This document shows positions 26,874 to 35,178 of a stretch of 64,000 bases of DNA, in pieces (within the stretch, counting starts at the first letter, position 1; every line of letters begins with the position of its first letter). The stretch is from contig NZ_JAUCFJ010000002.1 in NCBI RefSeq assembly GCF_030348505.1, positions 1,120,001 to 1,184,000 of the forward strand, written 5' to 3'. Below the pieces are notes generated by a model. That model made no database searches, was not told the origin of the DNA, and saw only the letters and a program-made list of their open reading frames with translations. The stretch comes from Lysinibacillus sp. G4S2 (GTDB taxonomy: Bacteria; Bacillota; Bacilli; Bacillales_A; Planococcaceae). A program made the translations under genes and the position numbers.

Positions 26874-27251
26874 ATGGAATTGAAAAAAAGAAAAGATCAG
26901 TGGACAAAGGAAGACGATGAAAGATTAGCAGAAATTGTGTTGCATAATGTGCAAAATGGCAAAACACAGCTAGAAGCTTTTGAATTAGCTGCTGTTGAAT
27001 TAGGTCGTACAAAACAAGCATGTGGTTTCCGTTGGAATAAAACGTTACGTGGTCAATATAGTCAGTCGCTACTAGCTGTACGAAATCAACCGCAACAATC
27101 TATGCGAAGCCATTTGAAATTGGCATTGACAAGTTTTGATGAATTAACAGAGGCTTATCAAACTCTTGAAATAAGGCACCGTGAATTACAAAATGAGCAT
27201 GATAAACTAGTGAAATGGTTGCAACAAGGGTATTCTTTAATGAAAGATTAA
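26874..27251 (+). CDS. RsfA/GerR-family transcriptional regulator
   Basis: A 125-residue protein with an N-terminal Myb/SANT-like DNA-binding domain (RKDQWTKEDDERLAEIVLHN, then GRTKQACGFRWNKTLRGQY) and a C-terminal coiled coil (about 85-120). This is the layout of the RsfA family, which includes prespore RsfA and mother-cell GerR (YlbO). In B. subtilis ylbO follows rpmF, so position suggests GerR, though GerR is longer (about 190 residues). Family C2 lies directly upstream. GAGGGTGA precedes the ATG. Confidence 0.82.
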   Translation: MELKKRKDQWTKEDDERLAEIVLHNVQNGKTQLEAFELAAVELGRTKQACGFRWNKTLRGQYSQSLLAVRNQPQQSMRSHLKLALTSFDELTEAYQTLEIRHRELQNEHDKLVKWLQQGYSLMKD

Positions 27252-27593
27252 AATGAGAGAGTGGTCGTAAGTTAAAAGTGCTGTAGAGGTAAGTTACTTA
27301 GTAAGAGTGTAAACTTGAATGAAAACATAATCCTACACTAAGTATTTCAATAATTATTTATCCCGCATTAAGAAATCTGTGCCGAAAGAAAGAAGATAGG
27401 TGGGAGATTAACTGCCCGTAAAAGTCCGATTAGTGTATAATATAAGAACCTGCATAGGAGGTGCCTTAGAACTATTTCTAAGGCACCTCCTTCTGTAGAG
27501 AGGGACGAAGACGGGAAATTTGTGATAGGTTGTTTAGAAGGGTATTCTCTTATTTAGATTGCTCATTTGCAAATGTGGGAGGTGTGGAGTGTA
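27252..27593. other. intergenic region with a 14-bp hairpin and repeat fragment
   Basis: No ORF is supported in this 340-base gap. A perfect 14-bp inverted repeat AGGAGGTGCCTTAG / CTAAGGCACCTCCT lies at 27456-27469 and 27478-27491; its trailing bases are TCTGT, so termination is uncertain. A TATAAT at 27436-27441 lies 15 bases before it without a clear -35. TATCCCGCATTAA at 27360 is an inverted copy of a piece next to the TnpB element. Confidence 0.6.
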
Positions 27594-28496
27594 GTGAATG
27601 TGGCGATTATTGGTGCTGGGGCTGTAGGTCAGTTAACGGCAAGTTTTTTAGCTGAGTCTGGTATGTCTGTAACGTTGGTTGCAAGAAGGCAGGGGCAAGC
27701 GGATGAACTTAATGTAAAGTATTTAACACGAGTGAATGTTGATGGAACGGAAACGGTTCAAAAAGTCGCTTCAACTACGAAATTAGAGGAGCTGCCACAG
27801 CAAGATTTAATTGTGATTGCGGTTAAATATGGTCAATTGCAAAAGCTTTACGAACAATTGTCTTCATTACCAAGTGAAGTACCGTTGCTGTTTATGCAAA
27901 ATGGTTTAGCACATTTTGATGAAGCACTACGTTTACCACAAAAAAATATAGCTTTTTGTTCTGTGTCATTTGGTGCTCAAATGATAGCTCAGTCAACTGT
28001 ACAACATAGAGGAGTAGGGGCTTGTAAAATTGCGATAGAGCGTGGGAATAGTGATGTATTTAACAAGTTGTTACAACTTAGAAATTCTTTATACCCAATT
28101 GAATTGGTTGTTAATGCTGAACAAATGCTATTTGAGAAAGCTGTATTTAATTGTTTGATTAATCCATTAACGGCTGTTTTACAAGTGAAGAATGGAGAGC
28201 TAGTAACGAATAAGCATGCATTTTTACTAATGCAAACTATCTATCATGAGTTGGCGGTTGCTTTTAAAGGCATAGAACAAGCTATACCTTTTTTCAAAGT
28301 GATAGACTTATGTGAAAAAACAGCAAATAATACGTCCTCTATGTTAGCGGATCGGATGCATGGGAGAAAAAGTGAAATTGACACGATTGTTGGAGTAATA
28401 CTAGAAAAAGCTCTAGCAAGTGGTCACAATTTGCCTACCTTACGTACTTTATATCACCAAGTACTTGCAATAGAGGAGAGCGGTGAAAGAAGTTGA
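27594..28496 (+). CDS. panE: 2-dehydropantoate 2-reductase
   Basis: A 300-residue KPR/ApbA-family NADPH-dependent reductase that makes pantoate for coenzyme A synthesis (YlbQ position in B. subtilis). The N-terminal nucleotide-binding GAGAVGQ follows MNVAII; KYGQ near residue 79 and NCLINPLTAVLQVKNGEL near 190 carry the conserved lysine and asparagine. The start is the GTG at 27594, with GGGAGGTG 9 bases upstream. Its stop overlaps the next start, so it is coupled to the DUF3397 gene. Confidence 0.9.
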   Translation: MNVAIIGAGAVGQLTASFLAESGMSVTLVARRQGQADELNVKYLTRVNVDGTETVQKVASTTKLEELPQQDLIVIAVKYGQLQKLYEQLSSLPSEVPLLFMQNGLAHFDEALRLPQKNIAFCSVSFGAQMIAQSTVQHRGVGACKIAIERGNSDVFNKLLQLRNSLYPIELVVNAEQMLFEKAVFNCLINPLTAVLQVKNGELVTNKHAFLLMQTIYHELAVAFKGIEQAIPFFKVIDLCEKTANNTSSMLADRMHGRKSEIDTIVGVILEKALASGHNLPTLRTLYHQVLAIEESGERS

Positions 28497-28888
28497 AAGA
28501 GTTTTTACATATTGTTATTAGTATCGTCATTTTTTGTCCAATCCTTTTATTTGTGATTGTCTATTTAATTAGTCGGAAGGTTAAAATCCGAGGCACTCAT
28601 GCTTTTGGAGCGGCATCAGACATGACGACATTTTGTTTGTTTTTTTCAGTACCTCTAGCGATTGATGTGCTATGGAATATAAATGTTAGCGCACTGTTAG
28701 TATCGTTAGCAATAATGATGGCAATGGTTTTTACATATATTGATTGGCGAACAAAAAAAGAGATTGAAGTGAAAGCGTTACTTAGGAAAATTTGGCGCTT
28801 TCAATTTTTGGTACTAAGTACGGCGTATATTGTTATTTGTATAATAGGTGTTATTCAATCAGTAATTGAATATTTACAGGCTGTCTAA
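28493..28888 (+). CDS. DUF3397 family membrane protein
   Basis: A 131-residue protein with four hydrophobic segments (about 5-25, 45-65, 68-85 and 105-125), fitting the DUF3397 family of Bacilli. Its function is unknown. The TTG start at 28493 overlaps the panE stop and GGTGAAAG lies just upstream, so translation is coupled to panE. No terminator is seen after it. Confidence 0.78.
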   Translation: MKEFLHIVISIVIFCPILLFVIVYLISRKVKIRGTHAFGAASDMTTFCLFFSVPLAIDVLWNINVSALLVSLAIMMAMVFTYIDWRTKKEIEVKALLRKIWRFQFLVLSTAYIVICIIGVIQSVIEYLQAV

Positions 28889-29217
28889 GCATTTTCTTTT
28901 CATGTTGAAGCCATAAGCGTTAAAATGATAGCATTATAAATTGTTTTTAGTAATAACTCTATATGTTGCAAAAAATATTAAATAAATTCCAAAGTACTCA
29001 AGCGTTTAGCAACATACTAAGGGTAAATCGCATAGTAAGTATTAAAGGAGTTTATGACAAATTTGCTTGTTAAGAGGCTCGTCACCAAAAGTTGTGGATG
29101 ACATTTGTTGATGCGTATGTCTTGAATATAAGTTGGAACAGAAATCAACCACACGTTATGGTAATGAGCTTATTAAGAGCAAGAAGATGATTTAGTGAGT
29201 AGAGGAGTTTGTGTTAA
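28889..29217. repeat. intergenic region with truncated family A repeat (copy 5)
   Basis: The first 170 bases show no feature. At 29068 GCTCGTCACCAAAAGTTGTG then GATGACATTT is the inverted match of 46696-46728. From 29126 GTTGGAACAGAAATCAACCA then CACGTTATGGTAATGAGCTT is a family A right end (to about 29170). This is a truncated copy lying 45 bases before bshC. Confidence 0.6.
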
Positions 29218-30834
29218 ATGAAACTGGAGTCAATCCGAGTACCCATAAAAAATCGTTTGCTAGCAGATTATTGGTCGCCAAATACTGCCATCCATGAGTT
29301 TTTTGAATATGAATATAACGATAAATCTTTTGAAAAACGAGCGCAATATTTAGATCAGCATGCGCATGATCAAAAAGAATTAACGGACATTATCCGTCAA
29401 TTTATGGAGCCGCTTGGTATTTCGCAGAAAGCGAATGAACATTTACAGCAACTAGAGCAAGGTGCTGTTGCGGTTGTCGGTGGGCAGCAGGCGGGTATAT
29501 TAACTGGCCCTCTTTACTCAGTGCATAAGGCGATTTCAGTCATTACATTAGCGAAAGAGCAAAGTGCGAAGCTTCAACGACCGGTTGTTCCTGTTTTTTG
29601 GATAGCTGGAGAAGATCATGATTTAGAGGAAATTAACCATACGTATACATTACAAGGTGCTACTATTAAAAAACGAGCTTACGGTGAACGTTCAAGACGT
29701 AAAACAATGGCTTCTGTAACGAGTATAAATAAAGAATCCATGACACAAGTATTGAATACAATTATGAAGGATATTGGTGAAACGGAATTCACTGAAATGC
29801 TTATTAAACAATTAATGGATACGCTTAATAAGAGTGAAACATTTACGGATTTCTTTGCGCAACTTATGAACCAGTTGTTTAAAGATGAAGGTTTATTGAT
29901 GATAGATGCAGCGGACTTTAAATTCCGACAATATGAGAGTAAGAATTTTACCCGTATCATTCATAAAAATGAAGAAATTGCTAGAGTGGTAACAGAAAAA
30001 GAAGTGGAGCTTGAACGTGCAGGCTATGGCAATCCTATTTTGGCATCGAATGAAGCGGCCAATCTATTTTTTGTAGAAGATGGGGAACGTCATCTATTGG
30101 AGAGGAAGAATCAGCTATTTGTTAATGTGGCTGCAAATATCAAGCTGTCGCGTGAAGAACTTTTAGAAATTGCAAACAAGCATCCTGAGCAATTAAGTAA
30201 TAATGTTGTTACAAGACCGTTAATGCAGGAAATGACTTTGCCTGTGCTTGCATTTGTTGGTGGACCAGGAGAGCTTGCGTACTGGGCGACGTTGAAGGAT
30301 GCATTTTCGGTATTAGATTTACAAATGCCGATTTTTGCTCCGCGTCTTCATATCACGATTGTCACGCGTCATGTAGAACAACTTTTACGTGAACTTCATT
30401 TAAATGTTGCTGATGTTTGGGATGGGAAAGCGTTACAGCTTCAGGAACAGTTTGTTGCAGAAGTACAGGATGCTGAAGCGAAACGTCAAATTCAGACGAT
30501 GCAACAAGAGCTTTTCGAAAAATATGCTGCACTTCAAACTTATTTAGAAGAGCAACATCTATTGCTAGATAAAATACTTACAAAAAATAAAGAGAATCAT
30601 CTAAAACAATTTGAGTATTTACAGCAAAAGATTGAACAAACTGTACTTAATAAGCATGAAACGACAATCCGGAAATTTATGACGCTGCAAAATGAGCTAT
30701 ATCCAAATGAGGGATTGCAAGAAAGAACTTATAATCCTTATCAGTATTTCAATGAGTTTGGACCTATGTTGATTGCTGAAATGTTGAAGCAGGATTATAA
30801 CGTTGGAAATCACCACTATTTACTTTATTTATAA
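29218..30834 (+). CDS. bshC: putative cysteine ligase BshC, bacillithiol synthesis
   Basis: A 538-residue protein of the BshC family (YllA in B. subtilis), which adds cysteine to GlcN-malate in the last step of bacillithiol synthesis. Visible marks are VGGQQAGILTGPLYSVHKA near residue 88, VFWIAGEDHDLEEINHTY near 125 and a long coiled coil (about 410-480) before the C-terminal domain. Full length for the family. The ATG follows GAGGAG. Its place just before mraZ is conserved in Bacillales. A terminator follows. Confidence 0.94.
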   Translation: MKLESIRVPIKNRLLADYWSPNTAIHEFFEYEYNDKSFEKRAQYLDQHAHDQKELTDIIRQFMEPLGISQKANEHLQQLEQGAVAVVGGQQAGILTGPLYSVHKAISVITLAKEQSAKLQRPVVPVFWIAGEDHDLEEINHTYTLQGATIKKRAYGERSRRKTMASVTSINKESMTQVLNTIMKDIGETEFTEMLIKQLMDTLNKSETFTDFFAQLMNQLFKDEGLLMIDAADFKFRQYESKNFTRIIHKNEEIARVVTEKEVELERAGYGNPILASNEAANLFFVEDGERHLLERKNQLFVNVAANIKLSREELLEIANKHPEQLSNNVVTRPLMQEMTLPVLAFVGGPGELAYWATLKDAFSVLDLQMPIFAPRLHITIVTRHVEQLLRELHLNVADVWDGKALQLQEQFVAEVQDAEAKRQIQTMQQELFEKYAALQTYLEEQHLLLDKILTKNKENHLKQFEYLQQKIEQTVLNKHETTIRKFMTLQNELYPNEGLQERTYNPYQYFNEFGPMLIAEMLKQDYNVGNHHYLLYL

Positions 30835-30918
30835 TTTCCGAATGTGTATCTTTGTGCCTAATTAATGATTTTATACAATATGGATTTGATGATCACTATC
30901 GACATTGCTAGTGAATAG

Positions 30919-30950
30919 AGAGCTATCCTACTAAGGGTAGCTCTTTTGTT
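30919..30950 (+). terminator. terminator of bshC
   Basis: GAGCTATCC and GGGTAGCTC form a 9-bp stem with one T-G pair, followed by TTTTGTT. It separates bshC from the mra cluster. Confidence 0.75.
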
Positions 30951-31030
30951 ATGTCATTTGGCACAGGTGGGATGTTTCGTTGAAGGTCTAATTTCATATT
31001 AGATATTAAAGTGTCAAGTTTTTTTTAAAA

Positions 31031-31080
31031 TAAGTGGAGGAAAGTGGGGGGATGTGGTACATTATTTAATAAAGTGGGGT
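31031..31080 (+). promoter_or_regulatory. MraZ-binding box upstream of mraZ
   Basis: Three direct repeats sit exactly 10 bases apart: TAAGTGGAGG (31031), AAAGTGGGGG (31041) and GATGTGGTAC (31051). A fourth, AAAGTGGGGT (31071), is in the same 10-base phase and overlaps the ribosome-binding site. This matches the AAAGTG-type repeat box bound by MraZ in Mollicutes and the TGGG repeats of E. coli, and implies autoregulation of the division cluster. Confidence 0.82.
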
Positions 31081-31087
31081 GAATAGC

Positions 31088-31519
31088 ATGTTCATGGGAG
31101 AATATCAACACTCTGTTGATGCGAAAGGACGATTAATCGTGCCCGCAAAATTTCGTGAAGCCTTAGGTGAAACGTTTGTTGTGACACGCGGACTTGATAA
31201 TTGTTTATTTGGCTATCCTATGGATGAATGGCGAAAACTCGAAGAAAAATTAAAGGGCTTACCGATGACCAAAAAGGATACACGTGCATTTGCAAGGTTT
31301 TTCTTTTCTGGAGCAACGGAAGTAGAGATAGACAAGCAGGGGCGCATTAATATTCCTTCAACTCTAATGCAGCATGCACATCTTGTGAAAGAATGTGTAG
31401 TGTTAGGGGTTTCGAATCGAATTGAAGTATGGGCGAAAGATGCTTGGGAGGCTTACTTTAGTGAGTCTGAACAATCCTTTAATGAAATTGCAGAAAATAT
31501 GATTGGCTTTGATTTTTAA
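31088..31519 (+). CDS. mraZ: transcriptional regulator MraZ
   Basis: A 143-residue DNA-binding protein with two SpoVT/AbrB-like swapped-hairpin repeats: [20 protein letters not shown] at the N-terminus and [18 protein letters not shown] near residue 78. It binds repeats upstream of its own gene to control the dcw operon. The ATG at 31088 is chosen over a GTG three codons upstream, by family N-terminus and the GGGGTGAA site. It is followed 59 bases on by rsmH. Confidence 0.95.
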   Translation: MFMGEYQHSVDAKGRLIVPAKFREALGETFVVTRGLDNCLFGYPMDEWRKLEEKLKGLPMTKKDTRAFARFFFSGATEVEIDKQGRINIPSTLMQHAHLVKECVVLGVSNRIEVWAKDAWEAYFSESEQSFNEIAENMIGFDF

Positions 31520-31578
31520 TTTTTAGACGCGTAAGTGTCTGCTGTATATGAAGTTAAGGCCTGAAGGGAGCGAGTGGT

Positions 31579-32529
31579 ATGTTCGATCATACAACCGTGT
31601 TATTAAGAGAAACAGTTGATGGGTTGAACATCGATCCTGATGGTGTGTATGTGGACTGCACGTTAGGTGGGGCAGGGCACAGTGAATATTTAGTACAACA
31701 ATTATCTGAAAAAGGTCGTTTAATTTGCTTTGACCAAGATATGATCGCTATTAACAATGCAAAAGTTCGATTGGCGCCATATATTGAGCGCGTAACATTT
31801 GTTCACTCGAATTTTCGCTATTTAAAAGAAGAATTATTAAATCTTGGTATCGAGCAAGTTGATGGCATTTTATATGATTTAGGTGTTTCTTCACCACAGT
31901 TAGATACACCAGAACGGGGATTTAGTTATCATCATGATGCACCTCTGGATATGCGCATGGATCAAACGGCATCGCTTACAGCATTTCATGTCGTGAATGA
32001 ATGGGCATATGAAGATTTAGTGCGTATATTTTTCCGTTATGGAGAAGAAAAATTTTCAAAGCAAGTTGCTCGTAAAATTGAAGAGGCACGCAAGGTGGCA
32101 CCGATTGAAACGACTGGACAACTTGTAGAACTTATTAAAGAGGGTATCCCAGCAGCGGCTCGCCGTAAAGGTGGACATCCAGCGAAGCGCATATTCCAAG
32201 CAATACGAATTGCTGTTAATGATGAGCTAGGCGCAGCAGAGGATTCATTAGTCGATGCGATTGATATGATCAACGTAGGTGGACGCGTTAGTGTCATTAC
32301 GTTCCATTCATTGGAGGACCGCCTATGCAAGACAATTTTTAAGGAAGCGTCATCATTACCGGAATTACCACCGAATTTACCAGTAATTCCTGATGACATG
32401 AAGCCAACTTTAAAGCTTATTACGAGAAAACCGATTCTTCCTTCAGATGAAGAATTGGCAGTAAACAATCGAGCTCGTTCAGCAAAGCTTAGAGTGGTAG
32501 AGAAAATTAACGACAAAGGGCGTGAGTAA
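31579..32529 (+). CDS. rsmH: 16S rRNA (cytosine(1402)-N(4))-methyltransferase RsmH
   Basis: A 316-residue SAM-dependent enzyme (MraW) that methylates N4 of C1402 in the ribosomal P site. The SAM motif [13 protein letters not shown] (about residues 26-38), [12 protein letters not shown] near 102 and the C-terminal [10 protein letters not shown] near 246 are conserved. The gene ends immediately before the ftsL ATG. A GAAGGGAGCG site precedes the ATG. Confidence 0.96.
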   Translation: MFDHTTVLLRETVDGLNIDPDGVYVDCTLGGAGHSEYLVQQLSEKGRLICFDQDMIAINNAKVRLAPYIERVTFVHSNFRYLKEELLNLGIEQVDGILYDLGVSSPQLDTPERGFSYHHDAPLDMRMDQTASLTAFHVVNEWAYEDLVRIFFRYGEEKFSKQVARKIEEARKVAPIETTGQLVELIKEGIPAAARRKGGHPAKRIFQAIRIAVNDELGAAEDSLVDAIDMINVGGRVSVITFHSLEDRLCKTIFKEASSLPELPPNLPVIPDDMKPTLKLITRKPILPSDEELAVNNRARSAKLRVVEKINDKGRE

Positions 32530-32898
32530 ATGGCAGCAGTTCGTGTAAGGCAGCACCAACAACAACATGTGCAACAACCGATAACACCCTCTAGTCCACA
32601 ACCCACTATCATCCGTCGTAAAAAACCGAACCAGAAGTTTGAAAAGACAATGCTAATTTTTTTAGTTGGCATTATTGCTGTATTATCAGTACTAGTTTTA
32701 AATAAGCAAGCAGCAATTCAAACGACAAGCATAGACATTCAAAAAATCGAAGCTGAAGCAGATGAGATTGCTAAACAGAATGTTGACTTGACAGTTCGTG
32801 TGAGTGAACTTTCTACATACGATAACATATTGAAAAAAGCTAAAGAACTCGGTTTAACTCTAAATGAGAAAAATGTAAAGGTAGTGCCGGGAGAATGA
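32530..32898 (+). CDS. ftsL: cell division protein FtsL
   Basis: A 122-residue bitopic protein: a glutamine-rich cytoplasmic tail (QHQQQHVQQ near residue 8), one transmembrane helix (about 40-59) and a short extracytoplasmic coiled coil. FtsL forms a complex with DivIC and DivIB in the divisome. The start abuts the rsmH stop and its stop overlaps the pbpB start as ATGA. Sequence identity in this family is low, so synteny and topology carry the call. Confidence 0.9.
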   Translation: MAAVRVRQHQQQHVQQPITPSSPQPTIIRRKKPNQKFEKTMLIFLVGIIAVLSVLVLNKQAAIQTTSIDIQKIEAEADEIAKQNVDLTVRVSELSTYDNILKKAKELGLTLNEKNVKVVPGE

Positions 32899-35120
32899 AA
32901 AAAAAGAGATTTCGATTCCAATGGGGAGCCTTTCTATTATTAATTTTTTATGGAGGGCTCTTTTTTCTATTGTTCTCAAGAATGTTTATGTTACAGGCGA
33001 CAGGTGAAGTGGAAGGACAAGAGCTTGCGGCAAAGGCAGCTGCGAAATATAGTAAAGAAAGTGCCATAACAGCAAGTCGTGGGAAAATTTACGATGGAAA
33101 TAATCAAGTCATTGCTGAGGATACACTTAGCTACCGATTAATTGCAATTGTAAGTGACAAGGCCACGACAGATCCGAAAAAACCTCGACATGTAGTAGAC
33201 CCAGAAAAAACTGCGAAAATATTAGCAAAATATCTTCCTGATACTACTGACGAAGAAAAAATCTATAAACAGCTTACTAGGGTAAATGATAAGGGCGAAA
33301 AACCTTATCAAGTTGAATTTGGTAGTGCGGGTCGTGGAATAAGTCATGAAACTATGAGTAAAATCAAAGAGGAGAAATTACCAGGGATTATATTTATGAA
33401 CGATTTAAAACGTTATTATCCAAATGGAATTTTTGCCTCGCACTTAATTGGCTTCACTGTCAGTGAGGAAAATAAGGATAGGACGTTCACGACTAAAGGA
33501 AAAATGGGTCTAGAGTACACCTATAACAAAGAACTAACCGGTAAAGATGGTAAGGTTGAATACGAAACAGATGCCTTTAGTTATCTATTGCCAAATAGTG
33601 AGAAAATGATAACTCCTGCGAAGGATGGCAACGATATTTATTTAACGCTTGATAAAACGATTCAAAGCTTTGTAGAGGAAACAATGACACAGGTAGAAAA
33701 GGAATATAATCCTGAATCTATGACAGCTGTTGTAGCAGATCCGAAAACAGGGAAAATCCTAGCGATGTCTCAGCGACCTACGTTTAATCCTGATACACGT
33801 GAAGGTAAAAATATGAAGTGGTTAAATGAAGTTATTGAGGAAACTATTGAACCAGGTTCAACGATGAAAACGTTCACGCTCGCCTCGGCTATTGATACTG
33901 GGGCATGGGATCCAAATGCGTATTATCCGTCAGGAACATACATGGTTCATGGTGTGCCTATTAGAGACCATAATAATGGGGTTGGTTGGGGTTATATTCA
34001 ATATTTAGACGGCTTCCAACGTTCATCTAATACTGCAATGGCTCACCTTTTAGAGAGAATTGGTAACGATGTGTTTTTTGATTATTTAGATCGATTTGGA
34101 TTTGGTAAGAAAACAGGTATTGATCTACCAAACGAAGCATCGGGTACACTTTTATCGAAATATCCAGTAGAACGAGTGACAACAACGTTTGGTCAAGGTT
34201 CTACGGTAACGCCGATTCAGTTAATACAAGCAATAACGGCGATTGCGAATGATGGCAAAATGATGCAACCTTACGTGATTGATCGTATTGTAGACTCATC
34301 CACAGGGAAAGTCATTCAAAATCACGAGCCTGTTGAAAAAGGACAGCCGATTAAAGCTGATACAGCAAAACAAGTACGTGAAATTCTTGCCTCTACATTA
34401 ACATCGAAAAATGGGACAGCGAAGGATTTTGTACTTGAGGATTATCAGGTTGCGGGGAAAACAGGTACTGCCCAAATCCCGTTAGGAAATGGTAATTATT
34501 CGTGGGGAGCAAATGAATTCCTGTATTCATTCCTAGGAATGGCTCCTGTAGATGATCCGCAGCTCGTTATGTATGTTTCAATAAAAAGACCGAAGTTAAA
34601 GGGTGAACTTGGTTCTATACCAGTTTCAAAAGTATTTAACCCAGTGATGTTAAATAGTTTAAAGTATTTAAATGTTAATCCTGAAGATGTACAGCATGTT
34701 GACAATACAAAAATAAAGGATTACACAGGTCAAAGTGCTGAGGCGATCCAAGTGGAGCTTACGAATGATGGTCTACAGCCAGTGATTATTGGTGGTGGCG
34801 GTAAAATTATTGACCAGTATCCAAAAGGGCCTCAAAAGCTTGTTAAAGGTAACCTTGTGTTTTTAAAAACAAAAGGTGATACAACACTTCCGAACTTTAC
34901 TAACTGGTCATTGCGTAATGTACTTGTCTTTAAGTCAATGTCCGGTTTAGAAATTGAAGTCGTTGGAGAGGGCTATGTCGCTAGTCAAAGCGTATCGGCA
35001 GGTACTGTAATTTCGGATAGTTCACCGATTGTCGTGAAGCTGAAAACACCAGCGGAAGGCTTTAAGAAAGATGTAGAGACCCCCTCTGAGGGTGAAATTG
35101 AACAAATAGATGATGAATAG
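32895..35120 (+). CDS. pbpB: penicillin-binding protein 2B, septal transpeptidase
   Basis: A 741-residue class B PBP. One transmembrane anchor (about 10-32) is followed by a dimerisation domain (ASRGKIYDGNNQVIAED) and a transpeptidase domain with S322TMK, S377SN and K522TG. Two PASTA domains follow (about 600-720), then an acidic tail. It cross-links septal peptidoglycan and is the essential division PBP in Bacillus. The start overlaps ftsL by four bases. Confidence 0.95.
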   Translation: MKKKRFRFQWGAFLLLIFYGGLFFLLFSRMFMLQATGEVEGQELAAKAAAKYSKESAITASRGKIYDGNNQVIAEDTLSYRLIAIVSDKATTDPKKPRHVVDPEKTAKILAKYLPDTTDEEKIYKQLTRVNDKGEKPYQVEFGSAGRGISHETMSKIKEEKLPGIIFMNDLKRYYPNGIFASHLIGFTVSEENKDRTFTTKGKMGLEYTYNKELTGKDGKVEYETDAFSYLLPNSEKMITPAKDGNDIYLTLDKTIQSFVEETMTQVEKEYNPESMTAVVADPKTGKILAMSQRPTFNPDTREGKNMKWLNEVIEETIEPGSTMKTFTLASAIDTGAWDPNAYYPSGTYMVHGVPIRDHNNGVGWGYIQYLDGFQRSSNTAMAHLLERIGNDVFFDYLDRFGFGKKTGIDLPNEASGTLLSKYPVERVTTTFGQGSTVTPIQLIQAITAIANDGKMMQPYVIDRIVDSSTGKVIQNHEPVEKGQPIKADTAKQVREILASTLTSKNGTAKDFVLEDYQVAGKTGTAQIPLGNGNYSWGANEFLYSFLGMAPVDDPQLVMYVSIKRPKLKGELGSIPVSKVFNPVMLNSLKYLNVNPEDVQHVDNTKIKDYTGQSAEAIQVELTNDGLQPVIIGGGGKIIDQYPKGPQKLVKGNLVFLKTKGDTTLPNFTNWSLRNVLVFKSMSGLEIEVVGEGYVASQSVSAGTVISDSSPIVVKLKTPAEGFKKDVETPSEGEIEQIDDE

Positions 35121-35178
35121 ATACTGAATAGAAGTCCACTTTATTTCATACGTTGTAAAAAACAAGGTGTGATGTCGA

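Noticed and set aside
32037..32672. 211-codon minus-strand frame over rsmH-ftsL
   Set aside because: Antisense shadow of two well-supported genes, without a start signal.
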